DNA from: Clostridiales bacterium
GTDB lineage: Bacteria > Bacillota > Clostridia > Oscillospirales > Oscillospiraceae
DNA: 52,689 bases
Direction of reading: 5' to 3'
Assembly (NCBI GenBank): GCA_022787565.1
Contig: JALFVN010000046.1
Location: 1-52,689, forward strand
Shown: piece by piece, positions 1 to 9,139 of the stretch
How positions within the stretch are numbered: position 1 is the stretch's first letter
How the letters are laid out: every line of letters starts with the position of its first letter
The notes under the pieces: generated by a model
Seen by the model: only the letters and a program-made list of their open reading frames with translations
The model's database searches: none
Told to the model about the DNA's origin: nothing
Translations under genes and position numbers: made by a program

Positions 1-198
1 CTGTTCTCCGGCGCGCTGATCACCGAGACGCTGTTCGGCATACCCGGCATCGGATACGCCTCCTATCACTCCATGATTTCCGGCGATATTCCGTTTTCCA
101 TGTTCTATCTGGTGTTCCTGGCCGTACTGACCCTGGCCGGAAACCTGATCTCCGATATTCTGTACGCGGTGGTCGACCCCCGTGTGCGTATCGCATAA
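1..198 (+). CDS. oppB: Oligopeptide ABC transporter permease (OppB/DppB type), C-terminal part
   Basis: The window opens inside this gene; only the last 65 codons are present. The reading frame starts at base 1 and contains the phrase TETLFGIPGIGYA, typical of the last periplasmic loop and helix of OppB/DppB inner-membrane permeases (binding-protein-dependent transport family). It ends in a hydrophobic helix and a short tail, VVDPRVRIA. A strong ribosome site (AAGGAGGGCG) follows 5 bases after the stop and serves the next permease gene, so both belong to one operon. The substrate-binding protein is not in the window, so the peptide specificity cannot be read. The product would pair with the OppC-type protein to form the channel. 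Confidence 0.85.
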   Translation: MFSGALITETLFGIPGIGYASYHSMISGDIPFSMFYLVFLAVLTLAGNLISDILYAVVDPRVRIA

Positions 199-216
199 GA
201 AAGGAGGGCGACTTTC

Positions 217-1779
217 ATGAGCGATAATAACGAGCTGAAGAAAAAGGCAGAAAACGGGGAGGATCTGGACCATCTCTCCCTGAATGACGACCGCCGTGTC
301 AAGGTGCTCTCCCCGGGCGCCATGGTTGCCAAGCGCTTTTTCCGCAACCGCATCGCCGTTGTGGGTATGGCTACGCTGATTTTCATGTTCCTGTTCTCCT
401 TTGTGGGCGGATTGATCACCCCTTACAGCGAGGCCCAGCAGTTCTACCGCATGGACATGCAGAATAAGCAGTACGCCGGCGTCACTTTGAACAGCGAATT
501 CCGCTTCGCGGTAAACGAGGGGCAGGACTTCAACTCCGTGCTCCAGGCCCAGATGACCCTGGCCATGCTCCAGAACAAGGACAGCTTCACTTACCGGGAT
601 GTGAGCTACGACGTCACTGAGGAGGGCAAGGACCTCTACTCTGTCACCCACAGCGGCAAGGACACCATTCTGGCCATTGCCTATAAGGATATCGTCTCCA
701 CCAGCATTCAGGGCAGCAGCGTTCCCTTTGCCGTTCAGTTCGGTGCGCTGAAGGCCTATAGCAACGACGAGACCGAATTCACTGTGGACGGCGTTGACTA
801 CAGCATCGATGAGGACGGCGGCCTGCTCCAGGGCGGCCAGGAGATTGCCTATATCAGCCGCTATGTGGCCCAGGCTATCATGCCCGATATTTTCCTGACC
901 CGCGCTTTCAAGGAAGAACTGGCCGAGTCCATCGACAGCGGTGACAGTGACTTTATCTTCACCGACGAAAACGGCGAGACCCATGAGTATACCATCACCT
1001 ATGATCCGGCCAGCAAGACCTGGTCTGTCCTGCAGCTGACGGAGACCCTGGTGTTTGACACCTATTCCTATCCCAGCAAGGCCCACCTGCTGGGTACCGA
1101 CCGCAACGGCATGGACATGCTGACCCGCCTGATGTACGGCGGCCGCGTGTCTCTGATCATCGGCTTTATCGTGGTCCTGATTGAGACCTTCCTGGGCGTT
1201 ATCATGGGCGGTATCTCCGGCTACTTCGGCGGCTGGGTGGATAACCTGATCATGCGTCTGGTGGATATTTTCTACTGCATCCCCTCCATGCCCATCATCA
1301 TCATTCTGGGTGCCGCCATGGACGCCATGCGTGTGGACCCCCAGATCCGTATGCTGTATCTGATGCTGATCCTTGGCTTCCTGGGTTGGGCCGGTGTTGC
1401 CCGTCTGGTCCGCGGCCAGATCCTGTCCCTCCGCGAGCAGGAGTTCATGACCGCCACCGAGGCCTGCGGCATCCGCGTTTCCCGCCGTATCTTTAAGCAC
1501 CTGATCCCCAACGTCATCCCCCAGCTCATCGTCACCTGCACCATGGGCCTGGGCTCCACGATTCTGACCGAGGCCACCCTCTCCTTCCTGGGACTGGGCG
1601 TCAAGTTCCCCTTTGCTTCCTGGGGCAATATCATCAACGACGTCAACGATACCTTCGTGCTCACCAACTACTGGTTCATCTGGATCCCGGCCGGCGTACT
1701 CCTCCTGCTGACGGTCCTGGCCTTCAACCTGGTGGGCGATGGTCTGCGCGACGCCTTTGACCCGAAGATGAAGCGGTAA
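217..1779 (+). CDS. oppC: Oligopeptide ABC transporter permease (OppC type) with large external insert
   Basis: Second permease subunit of a peptide importer. A cytoplasmic N-terminal tail (residues 1-42) leads to one helix (about 45-66). The conserved OppC core begins near residue 288 with HLLGTDRNGMDMLTRLMYGG, followed by five more helices and the EAA loop (ATEACGIRVSRRIFKHLIPN). At 520 residues it is much longer than the usual 290-320. The excess is about 215 residues between helix 1 and the core, predicted outside the cell. This insert contains at least three related beta-like stretches (around FTYRDVSYDV, FTVDGVDYSI and FIFTDENGETHEYTI). Start ATG has an AAGGAGGG ribosome site. The gene lies between oppB and the two ATPase genes. 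The insert may contact the binding protein or cell wall (inference). Confidence 0.88.
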   Translation: MSDNNELKKKAENGEDLDHLSLNDDRRVKVLSPGAMVAKRFFRNRIAVVGMATLIFMFLFSFVGGLITPYSEAQQFYRMDMQNKQYAGVTLNSEFRFAVNEGQDFNSVLQAQMTLAMLQNKDSFTYRDVSYDVTEEGKDLYSVTHSGKDTILAIAYKDIVSTSIQGSSVPFAVQFGALKAYSNDETEFTVDGVDYSIDEDGGLLQGGQEIAYISRYVAQAIMPDIFLTRAFKEELAESIDSGDSDFIFTDENGETHEYTITYDPASKTWSVLQLTETLVFDTYSYPSKAHLLGTDRNGMDMLTRLMYGGRVSLIIGFIVVLIETFLGVIMGGISGYFGGWVDNLIMRLVDIFYCIPSMPIIIILGAAMDAMRVDPQIRMLYLMLILGFLGWAGVARLVRGQILSLREQEFMTATEACGIRVSRRIFKHLIPNVIPQLIVTCTMGLGSTILTEATLSFLGLGVKFPFASWGNIINDVNDTFVLTNYWFIWIPAGVLLLLTVLAFNLVGDGLRDAFDPKMKR

Positions 1780-1792
1780 AGGAGGAAAGAAA

Positions 1793-2941
1793 ATGGCTAA
1801 GAAAAAACCGGAGGGCTATTTGTCCGCCAGGGAGTCCCGCCGGATCTCCCGTGAAAACCGCAAGGTCACCAACGCCCTGGAAAAGCAGCGCAAACGCAAA
1901 AATGTTCCCGAAGCCGAATATCTGACGGAGATGAAGGACCCCAACAACGCAGTGGAATTTGACAATCTCCACTCCTACTTCTTCACCGACGTGGGCACGG
2001 TCAAGGCCGTGGACGGCGTCACCTTCGAGGTACCCATCGGCAAGACCGTTGGTGTTGTGGGCGAGTCCGGCTGCGGCAAATCTGTCACCAGCCTGAGCCT
2101 GATGCAGCTTCTGCAGCGGCCCCAGGGCCAGGTGGTGGAGGGCGCAATCCGCCTGAATCTGGGCGATAAGGCCTATGACATCGCCAAAACCCCCCAGGAG
2201 CAGATGCAGCATCTGCGGGGCAACTACATCTCCATGATCTTCCAGGAGCCCATGACCTCCCTGAACCCGGTGTTCCGCATCGGCGCACAGATCAATGAGG
2301 TTATCCAGCTGCACGATGGCGGCGGCAAGACCAGGGAAGAGATCAAGGCCCGCACCATCGAGCTTTTAGAGATGGTTGGCATCGCCAACAGCGAGGGCGT
2401 TTACAAAATGTTCCCCCATGAGCTGTCCGGCGGTATGCGCCAGCGCGTCATGATCGCCATGGCGCTGGCCTGCAACCCCAAGGTCATCATTGCCGACGAG
2501 CCTACCACTGCCCTGGACGTGACCATCCAGGCCCAGGTGCTGGATCTGCTGCGCAACCTGAAGGATAAGATCAATTCCTCCATCATGTTCATCACTCACG
2601 ACCTGGGCGTCATCGCCGAGATGGCGGACTATGTTGTGGTCATGTATGCCGGCCGCATTGTGGAAAAGGGCACTGCGGAGGAGATATTCGCTCACCCCGC
2701 TCATCCCTACACCATCGGTCTGATGGCCTCCAAGCCAGTTGTGGGCAAGCAGGTGGATAAGCTCTATTCCATCCCCGGCAAGGTCCCCAACCCGGTCAAC
2801 ATGCCGGACTACTGCTACTTCAAGGACCGCTGCGAGATGTGTGTTGCCGGCTGCGAGGGCGACTACCCCTGCGAGGTCAGCCTTTCGCCCACCCATAAGG
2901 TCAGCTGCTACCGCTATTACGACAAGAAGGAGGGTGAATAA
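1793..2941 (+). CDS. oppD: Oligopeptide ABC transporter ATP-binding protein (OppD type)
   Basis: One of two ATPases that energise the peptide importer on the cytoplasmic face. It has Walker A GESGCGKS (about residues 89-96), signature LSGGMRQR (about 210), Walker B VIIADEPT (about 233) and the H-loop THD. The oligopeptide/dipeptide C-terminal domain follows ([10 protein letters not shown], then a Cys-rich segment [10 protein letters not shown]). In DppD/OppD relatives such cysteines can hold an iron-sulfur cluster. At 382 residues it is a little long because of a basic N-terminal extension of about 45 residues ([12 protein letters not shown]). The ribosome site AAAGGAGG lies before the ATG. 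It ends 2 bases before oppF, so the two are probably translationally coupled. Confidence 0.93.
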   Translation: MAKKKPEGYLSARESRRISRENRKVTNALEKQRKRKNVPEAEYLTEMKDPNNAVEFDNLHSYFFTDVGTVKAVDGVTFEVPIGKTVGVVGESGCGKSVTSLSLMQLLQRPQGQVVEGAIRLNLGDKAYDIAKTPQEQMQHLRGNYISMIFQEPMTSLNPVFRIGAQINEVIQLHDGGGKTREEIKARTIELLEMVGIANSEGVYKMFPHELSGGMRQRVMIAMALACNPKVIIADEPTTALDVTIQAQVLDLLRNLKDKINSSIMFITHDLGVIAEMADYVVVMYAGRIVEKGTAEEIFAHPAHPYTIGLMASKPVVGKQVDKLYSIPGKVPNPVNMPDYCYFKDRCEMCVAGCEGDYPCEVSLSPTHKVSCYRYYDKKEGE

Positions 2942-2943
2942 AC

Positions 2944-3972
2944 ATGGCCGATAAGAAAGTTGTCATTACCCCCGATGATTTCACCCCCGTGGAATATGAC
3001 CCTCAGTATATCCTGATGGTCAACAAGCTGAGAAAATATTTCCCCATCAAGGGCGGCATGGTATCCCGCACCGTGGGCTATGTAAAGGCCGTGGACGGCA
3101 TCACCTTTAACATCCGCCGCGGCACCACCATGGGCCTTGTGGGCGAGTCCGGCTGCGGCAAGACCACCGTTGGCCGCACCATCCTGCGTCTGTCCGGGGA
3201 AAAGACCGGCGGTCAGGTGCTCTTCAACGGCCAGGAGGTCTATGATCTCAGCCCCAAGGAGATGCGCCCCCTGCGCACCAAGATGCAGATCATCTTCCAG
3301 GACCCCTTCTCCTCCCTGTCTCCCCGCCTGCCTGTAGGCGAGATCATCGGCGAGGCTGTCCGGGAGCACAATCTGGTGCCCGCCAATGAGTTTGACGATT
3401 ATATTGACAAAATCATGGACAACTGCGGTCTCCAGCCCTTCCACAAGGACCGCTATCCCCATGAGTTTTCCGGCGGCCAGCGCCAGCGTATCTGCATTGC
3501 CCGCGCTTTGGCCCTGAACCCGGAGTTCGTGGTCTGCGACGAGCCGGTCTCCGCGCTGGACGTGTCCATTCAGGCCCAGATCATCAACCTCTTGAAGGAC
3601 CTGCAGGAGCAGTATAAGCTGACTTATCTCTTCATATCCCACGACTTGAGTGTTGTGGAGCATATTTCCGACTCTGTGGGCGTCATGTATCTGGGCAGCC
3701 TGGTGGAATACGGCGACACCGCCGATATTTTCCGCAACCCTCTGCACCCCTACACCAAGGCCCTGTTCTCCGCCATCCCCGTGCCGGACCCCACCGTGAA
3801 GATGGACCGCATCGTGCTGGAAGGCTCCATTCCTTCCCCGGCAAATCCCCCCGCCGGCTGCAAGTTCCACACTCGCTGCAAATACTGCATGGAGCGCTGC
3901 AAGGTGGAGGCTCCGGAGCAGAAGGAGATCGAGCCGGGCCACTATGTGGTCTGCCACCTCTTCGACGAATAA
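2944..3972 (+). CDS. oppF: Oligopeptide ABC transporter ATP-binding protein (OppF type)
   Basis: Second ATPase of the peptide importer, expected to form a heterodimer with OppD. Walker A GESGCGKT (about residues 65-72), signature SGGQRQR (about 176-182), Walker B FVVCDEPV (about 195) and H-loop SHD are intact. The C-terminal oligopeptide domain contains [10 protein letters not shown] and the cysteine motif [14 protein letters not shown], a pattern linked to a 4Fe-4S site in DppF-type proteins. The length of 342 residues is normal. It begins 2 bases after the oppD stop, with the ribosome site AAGGAGGG inside the end of oppD, and is followed 6 bases later by a small membrane-protein gene. Confidence 0.93.
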   Translation: MADKKVVITPDDFTPVEYDPQYILMVNKLRKYFPIKGGMVSRTVGYVKAVDGITFNIRRGTTMGLVGESGCGKTTVGRTILRLSGEKTGGQVLFNGQEVYDLSPKEMRPLRTKMQIIFQDPFSSLSPRLPVGEIIGEAVREHNLVPANEFDDYIDKIMDNCGLQPFHKDRYPHEFSGGQRQRICIARALALNPEFVVCDEPVSALDVSIQAQIINLLKDLQEQYKLTYLFISHDLSVVEHISDSVGVMYLGSLVEYGDTADIFRNPLHPYTKALFSAIPVPDPTVKMDRIVLEGSIPSPANPPAGCKFHTRCKYCMERCKVEAPEQKEIEPGHYVVCHLFDE

Positions 3973-3978
3973 AGCGTC

Positions 3979-4275
3979 ATGGCAAAAAAAGTTTACGACG
4001 ATGACGACGGCCGCACAATAGCCGACATGAGCGGTCTGGATTTCCCGGGAGCCTTTTCCTTCCGGGGCGTAAGGCCCAAAAAGCCGGAGCCCGAGGGGAA
4101 AGGGGACCAGCCCGAAACCGACGACCGCCCCTGGGAGGCCCAGATGGGCCAGCTTTCCAAAAGCGAACGACGTATGGCCATCCTCGGCGCCCTGAAAGCC
4201 GCCATGCTCATCGCCCTTGCCTATATTGCCGGCCTTGGCCTGCTTATCTGGCTCATGGTCGCCGTACTCACCTGA
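3979..4275 (+). CDS. Small single-pass membrane protein, unknown function
   Basis: A 98-residue protein I do not recognise. The first 70 residues are polar and charged, with an acidic start (KVYDDDDGRT) and a proline/glutamate-rich middle. The last 27 residues form one hydrophobic helix (ALKAAMLIALAYIAGLGLLIWLMVAVLT). It starts 6 bases after oppF with no clear ribosome site of its own, so it is probably translated by coupling. A strong intrinsic terminator begins at its stop codon, making it the last gene of the opp operon. It could be an accessory subunit of the transporter or an unrelated tail-anchored protein. Confidence 0.7.
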   Translation: MAKKVYDDDDGRTIADMSGLDFPGAFSFRGVRPKKPEPEGKGDQPETDDRPWEAQMGQLSKSERRMAILGALKAAMLIALAYIAGLGLLIWLMVAVLT

Positions 4276-4309
4276 AAAAACGCCTGCTGGATCTCAGCAG
4301 GCGTTTTTT
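4275..4309 (+). terminator. Intrinsic terminator of the opp operon
   Basis: The stem arms AACGCCTGCTG and CAGCAGGCGTT enclose a GATCT loop and are followed by a run of T. It starts at the stop codon of the last opp-operon gene. A near-identical hairpin recurs at 4513-4539. Confidence 0.9.
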
Positions 4310-4540
4310 AGTCGTCGGCAAAGTCATTCTGACTTTGCCGGCGAGAGAGGATACACTGCACTCGATGCCTCAATGTGCGCCTTCGGCGCACATTTCGACA
4401 CTCGTTTCGTGAGAAGTGTTTTCTGCGACGCACATGTCGCCGCAGAAAACTGATTCAATTTATTTTTTTGCTGCGACGAAAAAACTCTGCGAGGCTTTGT
4501 TAACAGTCTGATGCCTGCTGGATCTCAGCAGGCGTTTTTC
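4310..4540. repeat. Cluster of hairpins ending in a duplicate of the opp terminator
   Basis: No gene is visible. The segment packs several inverted repeats: GGCAAAGTCA/TGACTTTGCC near 4317-4340, AATGTGCGC/GCGCACATT near 4372-4394, and TTTTCTGCG/CGCAGAAAA near 4419-4451. It ends with a second copy of the terminator hairpin (GCCTGCTG, GATCT, CAGCAGGC, T run) at 4513-4539. The matching terminator copies at both ends suggest a segmental duplication or an inserted palindromic element. Confidence 0.6.
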
Positions 4541-4726
4541 GTGGTATTTTCCCCAACGCCGGGGGCTTGCTCCCGCCGCTTGCGTTGGACACCGTCGGTA
4601 TACAAAAAAGCAGGACGAAGCTGGATAAAGGAAAAGGCTCGAAATCTTTGATTTTGTAAGCCGAATTTACGCCTATGGAGGTCACTCGTAGCATGACTGA
4701 GGGGGGTCCGCTGCACCCCCCGGCTT

Positions 4727-4780
4727 CCGACTGCGTCCAACACGGGCCGTCGGGGACGCCGGCCCCTACAAGGCGCACCC
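4727..4780 (-). repeat. Dispersed repeat, GGGGCCGGCGTCCCCGACGG family
   Basis: In the minus orientation this reads TAGGGGCCGGCGTCCCCGAC followed by GGCCCGTGTTGGACGCAGTCGG. The same core appears at 10870-10945 and 23731-23803. The core is itself palindromic. The rest of the 4541-4830 gap shows no gene. Confidence 0.75.
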
Positions 4781-4830
4781 CGGAACCGCACAAAGCCCTT
4801 GAAAACAGCCCGCGGCGATTCCGTTATTTG

Positions 4831-4859
4831 TTGACACCCCTGCCAGCCTTTGGTATAAT
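4831..4859 (+). promoter_or_regulatory. Consensus sigma-A promoter for the TraB lipoprotein gene
   Basis: The -35 TTGACA (4831-4836) and -10 TATAAT (4854-4859) both match consensus perfectly. The spacer is 17 bp and a TGG just before the -10 adds an extended -10 element. The expected transcript starts near 4866, about 70 bases before the ATG at 4935. Confidence 0.9.
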
Positions 4860-4934
4860 TTGAACAGATAACGAGTTTTTTTCGGCGAAAAACCAAGCAA
4901 TTTGTGAAAATTAAACAGAAAGGCGGCGCTGACC

Positions 4935-7283
4935 ATGAAAAAGATCCTCTCTCTTCTCCTCTGCGCGGCAATGCTCTTCTCCCTCGCGGCCTGCGGTACC
5001 ACAGGGGAAACCCCTGCAGAACAGCAAGCGGCCGAACCTACGGCGGCGGAGGTCTATACCCAGGCCGCGGCGGCGCTGGACGAAAGCGATGTTCTCAGCC
5101 TGCAAAACGACATTACCCTCCTCACCACCGCAGGGGCCGACAGCTTCAAGGAAGAATTCAGCCAGACCCTGGAGCTTCGCGGCCGGAGCGGCGACAGTCT
5201 CAGCGCCAGCCTCACCGAGCGCTGCGAATACGGCAAAGTGACCGAGATGCTGGAGGAGGTCTATTCCGGCGGCACGCTATATTCCAAGCTCAACGGCTAC
5301 AGCTACCGGTCGGAGCTGAGCCGGGAGGCTTTCGAGGATTATCTCTTCCCGGTGATCCTGCTCTCCGCGGAGCTTTACGGCACGGTAGAGTGGGAGGACG
5401 AGGACACCATCCGCTTTACAGACGCCACCGGGCCGGAAGCCTGGCTTGGTCTGGAGGAGACGGACCTGATTGATGCGGAAGGCTTTGTTGATCTGGACGC
5501 CGAGGGCCGCATCGTCAAAAGCGGCTTTGACGCCACATATAGCAGCGGCGCGGCGGAAATCCAACTGAGCATCACCAGCACCCTTCAGGAGCCGGGCACG
5601 GAAGAGATCGCCGCGCCCGCCGACCCCGAGCAGTATGCTTCCCTGGCCGACCCCTATGTGCCCCAGATGCTTTTCCGGGCCCAGGGGCTCAGCGGCAAGA
5701 GCACGGCAATCAGCTTTACCCAGATGGAGACCTTTTCCATGCTGGATCTGTCCTACGGCATGGACAGCGTGATCCGTGTCCAGTCCTTTGCCTATGACTG
5801 TACCGGCGGCCTGGCGGACATGGTGGCCAATATGGACGCGGAGGTGGCGGTCAGCTCCGGCTTTGACGGCGAAATCTACAACACCGTACAGAACGAACAC
5901 TTTGAAAACGGGATCTATACCTATACCATAGACGGCGAGGCCACCCAGGAAGAGGGCATTTCCGCGCTGGATATGCGCAGCTACTACCAGACCCAGCTCT
6001 GCACACAGATCCCCTGGGCCGCCGATTTTTCGGAATACACCCTGACGGACCTGGGCGGCAGCTGCCTGATCGAATTTGTCATGAAGGAGGATTCCTTCGA
6101 CCTCTCCGAGGCTTATATCCTGTATAACCTGTTCTCCGACGAGAATTTCCTGAAGGACATCAGCCAGCAGTCCAGCGTGGAGGCGGGCGAGCGGAAGAGC
6201 GAGGGCTATGTAGGCATCGACAAGGCCACCGGCCTGCCCACCTCCGTGGGCATCAGCTACACGGCGGAATACCTGATCGACGGACTGAGCTACAGCCTGG
6301 GCTATGAGTTTGTCCAGGCCATGAATATCGGCAGTCCCTGGATCGCCCTGTCTGTCAGCGAGACACGGCCCGCCCCGGACGAGAGCCTTACGGCCCCCAC
6401 GCCCCTGTTTTACCATGTGACCGGGGAGGACGGCCAGGAGATGTGGCTTCTGGGCACCATCCATCTGGGCGACAGCCGGACAGAGCGCCTGCCCCAGGAG
6501 ATCACCGACGCCCTTGCCGGGGCCGACGCCCTGGCTGTGGAGTTTGACACCGACGCTTTTATGGCCCAGCTGGAGGAGGACGAAGAGCTGGCCGCCGCCG
6601 TGTTCCAGTCCTATCTGTACAGCGACGGCAGCACGGCCAGGGACCATGTGGAGGACCAGGAGCTGTATGACAACGCCGTCAGGCTGATGAAGGCCGCAGG
6701 ACAGTATAACGCCTACTGCGATTACATGAAGCCCTTCCTGATCAGCCAGAGCATAGAGAGCTTTTACCAGAACCGGGGCTACACCCTCAGCAGCGAATAC
6801 GGCGTGGACCAGCAGCTGATGAAGCTGGCCGGGGAGCTGGATAAGCCCATATGGAATGTGGAGTCCGGCCAGGAGCAGCTGGAGATGCTGTCCGGCTTCT
6901 CCGACGCGCTGCAGGAGCTGATGCTGGCCGAAACGGTGTACATGGGCCAGACGGAATATAACCGCCAATGCCGGGAGCTGTTCGAACTCTGGTGCGGCGG
7001 CGACGAGACGGCGCTGACCCAGGCCGTAGGCCGGGATGAGAGCAATATGACCGAGGAGGAAAAGACCTATTATGTTGAGAACAAGGCCCTCTTCGAGGAA
7101 TACGACAACGCCGTTCTGACCGGGCGCAACGACGGCATGCTGGATGTGGCCGTGTCCTATCTTGAGGGCGGGAAACAGGTGTTCTACGCCGTGGGCCTTG
7201 CCCATCTCCTGTCCGGAAACGGCCTTGTCCAGGCTCTCCGCGACGCCGGATATACCGTGGAGCCGGTCAGCTTCGCAGGATAA
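4935..7283 (+). CDS. Lipoprotein with C-terminal TraB/GumN domain
   Basis: A 782-residue surface protein. Residues 1-20 form a lipoprotein signal with lipobox LAAC, so Cys20 is expected to be lipidated. Roughly residues 25-480 form an uncharacterised region rich in Glu, Ser and Tyr with beta-type patterns; it resembles long lipoprotein sensor-like domains but I cannot name it. The last 270 residues are a TraB/GumN-family domain (Pfam TraB). This has the first conserved motif WLLGTIHLGD near residue 505 and the closing GLAHLL near 757, both carrying His residues linked to the proposed metal-dependent peptidase fold. The ATG has GAAAGG upstream and a perfect promoter. It is a single-gene unit between repeat-filled gaps. 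The function is unknown; protein quality control at the cell surface is a guess. Confidence 0.85.
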   Translation: MKKILSLLLCAAMLFSLAACGTTGETPAEQQAAEPTAAEVYTQAAAALDESDVLSLQNDITLLTTAGADSFKEEFSQTLELRGRSGDSLSASLTERCEYGKVTEMLEEVYSGGTLYSKLNGYSYRSELSREAFEDYLFPVILLSAELYGTVEWEDEDTIRFTDATGPEAWLGLEETDLIDAEGFVDLDAEGRIVKSGFDATYSSGAAEIQLSITSTLQEPGTEEIAAPADPEQYASLADPYVPQMLFRAQGLSGKSTAISFTQMETFSMLDLSYGMDSVIRVQSFAYDCTGGLADMVANMDAEVAVSSGFDGEIYNTVQNEHFENGIYTYTIDGEATQEEGISALDMRSYYQTQLCTQIPWAADFSEYTLTDLGGSCLIEFVMKEDSFDLSEAYILYNLFSDENFLKDISQQSSVEAGERKSEGYVGIDKATGLPTSVGISYTAEYLIDGLSYSLGYEFVQAMNIGSPWIALSVSETRPAPDESLTAPTPLFYHVTGEDGQEMWLLGTIHLGDSRTERLPQEITDALAGADALAVEFDTDAFMAQLEEDEELAAAVFQSYLYSDGSTARDHVEDQELYDNAVRLMKAAGQYNAYCDYMKPFLISQSIESFYQNRGYTLSSEYGVDQQLMKLAGELDKPIWNVESGQEQLEMLSGFSDALQELMLAETVYMGQTEYNRQCRELFELWCGGDETALTQAVGRDESNMTEEEKTYYVENKALFEEYDNAVLTGRNDGMLDVAVSYLEGGKQVFYAVGLAHLLSGNGLVQALRDAGYTVEPVSFAG

Positions 7284-7632
7284 GAAAAAAGCACCCGAAT
7301 AAGCAAAATTTATTCCAACCGGCAGGTCGAATTGACCGGCCGGTTGATTATTGCTGCAGCCCGGGCAATTCAGGCGTGAGCAAGCTGAAGGAATCAGCCG
7401 ACCGCAAGGGTCGCCCCTACAGACAACCCAAACCCCGCCGTAAGGGCCGCAACTGGCGGGATGAGACAAATAAACCGCTGTCATTCTGAGGAGCGAAGCG
7501 ACGAAGAATCCCGTAAACAGAAGTGCATTCTTCTAACCACGGGATTCTTCGCTGGCGCTCAGAATGACAGCATATTTTGGACGTGATCGAAAGCCGGAAA
7601 AACGGTGGGATCGCAGTTTCCCGTTTTCGGTC
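7284..7632. repeat. Intergenic region with two dispersed palindromic repeats
   Basis: No gene is seen. It contains a GGCGACC-type short palindrome with the GCCCCTAC tail (7397-7421). It also contains a 93-base imperfect palindrome at 7478-7570 (CTGTCATTCTGAG and GAATCCCG at one end, CGGGATTCTTCG and CAGAATGACAG at the other). The latter is a member of the family that recurs at 10985, 16078, 37352 and 40486. Confidence 0.75.
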
Positions 7633-7661
7633 TTGTACAAAGGGACAAAAAAGAATATAAT
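7633..7661 (+). promoter_or_regulatory. Probable sigma-A promoter of moaA-moaC-moaB
   Basis: The -10 TATAAT at 7656-7661 is perfect. The -35 TTGTAC at 7633-7638 is weak (three of six) with a 17-bp spacer. It lies 36 bases upstream of the moaA TTG start, in an AT-rich stretch that stands out from the GC-rich surroundings. Confidence 0.6.
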
Positions 7662-7697
7662 AAATATTAAACAAGAAAAAACGCGGAGGAAGCTCTT

Positions 7698-8651
7698 TTG
7701 ATTGACGAATATGGAAGAGAGATCAGCTATCTGCGCCTGTCGGTGACGGAGCTGTGCAATCTGCGCTGCCGCTATTGTATGCCCGAGGACGGGGTGTGCA
7801 AAAAGCGCCATGAGGATATGCTGACCCGGGAGGAAATGCTGGACGCAGTAAAGGCGGCGGCTGAACTGGGGATCCGGAAGGTCCGCATCACCGGCGGAGA
7901 GCCGCTGGTCAAGCGGGACATTCTCTCCATCTGCCGGGGCGTGGCCCGGACGGAGGGGATCGAAGAGGTCTGCATCACCACCAACGGCCTGCTGCTGCCG
8001 GAGCTGGCAAAGCCCCTGCGGGAGGCCGGGGTCAGCCGGGTAAACATCAGTCTGGACACGCTGGACGAGAAAAAATACGCCTACATCACCCGCCGGGGCA
8101 GCCTGGCGGCGGCCGTGGCGGGCATAAAGGCGGCGCTGGACGCCGGCTTTGACAAGGTGAAGATCAACACTGTGCTCATCGGCGGCTTTAACGACGACGA
8201 GATCCCCGCCCTGGCGGAGCTGACGCGCCGCTATCCCCTGGACCTGCGCTTTATCGAGCTGATGCCCATGCTGGACGACCGGGAATTCGGCCCGGAGGCA
8301 TACATTCCCTGCTCCGCCGTGATGAAGGCCCTGCCCGAGCTTCAGCCCGAGCCTCAGGACAAGGGCGTTGCCCGGCTCTGCCGTCTTCCGGGAGCCTTGG
8401 GCTGCATCGGCCTGATCAGCCCGGTGAGCAGCCATTTCTGCGCCAGCTGCAACCGGATCCGGCTCACCGCCGACGGGAAGATCAAGCCCTGCCTCCACTC
8501 CGACCAGGAATTTCCCATAAAGGGCCTGGACCATGAGGGAATGCTGCGGCAGCTGCGCGCCGCCATTCTGGCTAAGCCGCCCTGCCACCAGGAGCTCTCC
8601 GCCCAAAGCCCCAGCCACGCCGGGCGCAGCATGAACCAGATAGGAGGCTGA
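7698..8651 (+). CDS. moaA: GTP 3',8-cyclase MoaA
   Basis: Radical-SAM enzyme that converts GTP to 3',8-cyclo-GTP, the first step of molybdenum cofactor synthesis, with MoaC. The N-terminal cluster motif CNLRCRYC supplies Cys20, Cys24 and Cys27. The second cluster is near the C-terminus (CASCNRIRL, then KPCLH, about residues 248-265). The chain ends in the family's conserved Gly-Gly tail (MNQIGG). The length of 317 is normal. The start is TTG at 7698 with GCGGAGGA 7 bases upstream; no ATG fits. moaC follows after 4 bases. GTP-binding arginines occur in NRIRLT. The first enzyme of a three-gene unit. Confidence 0.95.
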   Translation: MIDEYGREISYLRLSVTELCNLRCRYCMPEDGVCKKRHEDMLTREEMLDAVKAAAELGIRKVRITGGEPLVKRDILSICRGVARTEGIEEVCITTNGLLLPELAKPLREAGVSRVNISLDTLDEKKYAYITRRGSLAAAVAGIKAALDAGFDKVKINTVLIGGFNDDEIPALAELTRRYPLDLRFIELMPMLDDREFGPEAYIPCSAVMKALPELQPEPQDKGVARLCRLPGALGCIGLISPVSSHFCASCNRIRLTADGKIKPCLHSDQEFPIKGLDHEGMLRQLRAAILAKPPCHQELSAQSPSHAGRSMNQIGG

Positions 8652-8655
8652 AAAA

Positions 8656-9138
8656 ATGCCGGATTTTACCCATTTTAACGACCAGGGCCGGGCAAAAATG
8701 GTGGATGTGGGGGAGAAGAGCATCACCCGCCGCACCGCTACCGCCATGGCCCGGGTACTGGTGAACGAAAACACCTTTGCCCTCATCGAAAGCGGCGGCA
8801 TGAAAAAGGGCGACGTGCTCACCGTGGCCCAGATCGCCGGGGTCATGGGCGCAAAGCACACTCCGGACCTGATCCCCATGTGCCACCCCATACTGATGGA
8901 CGGCATCGACTTGAAGCTCTCCCTCTGCCGGGAACGGCTCAGTGTGGAGATACTGGCCACCGTCAGCTGTGACGGCCGCACAGGCGTGGAGATGGAAGCC
9001 CTGACCGCCGTATCCACCGCCGCATTGACGGTTTACGACATGTGCAAGGCCGTCCAGAAGGACATGGTCATCAGCAATATCTGCCTGCTGGAAAAAACAG
9101 GCGGCGTACACGGAGATTTTCACAGAAAGGATGACTGA
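8656..9138 (+). CDS. moaC: Cyclic pyranopterin monophosphate synthase MoaC
   Basis: Converts 3',8-cyclo-GTP into cyclic pyranopterin monophosphate, the second reaction after MoaA. At 160 residues it covers the whole single-domain family. Characteristic segments are the start DFTHFNDQGRAKMVDV, the central AKHTPDLIPMCHPILMDGID with conserved Lys, His and Cys-His-Pro, and the distal TGVEMEALTAV and KAVQKDMVI, which carries the catalytic Lys pair region. It begins 4 bases after moaA with GGAGG in the end of moaA. Confidence 0.95.
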   Translation: MPDFTHFNDQGRAKMVDVGEKSITRRTATAMARVLVNENTFALIESGGMKKGDVLTVAQIAGVMGAKHTPDLIPMCHPILMDGIDLKLSLCRERLSVEILATVSCDGRTGVEMEALTAVSTAALTVYDMCKAVQKDMVISNICLLEKTGGVHGDFHRKDD

Positions 9139-9139
9139 C

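Noticed and set aside
5277-7484. Long minus-strand open frame opposite the TraB lipoprotein gene
   Set aside because: It mirrors the codon bias of the plus-strand gene, has no ribosome site and no recognisable family.
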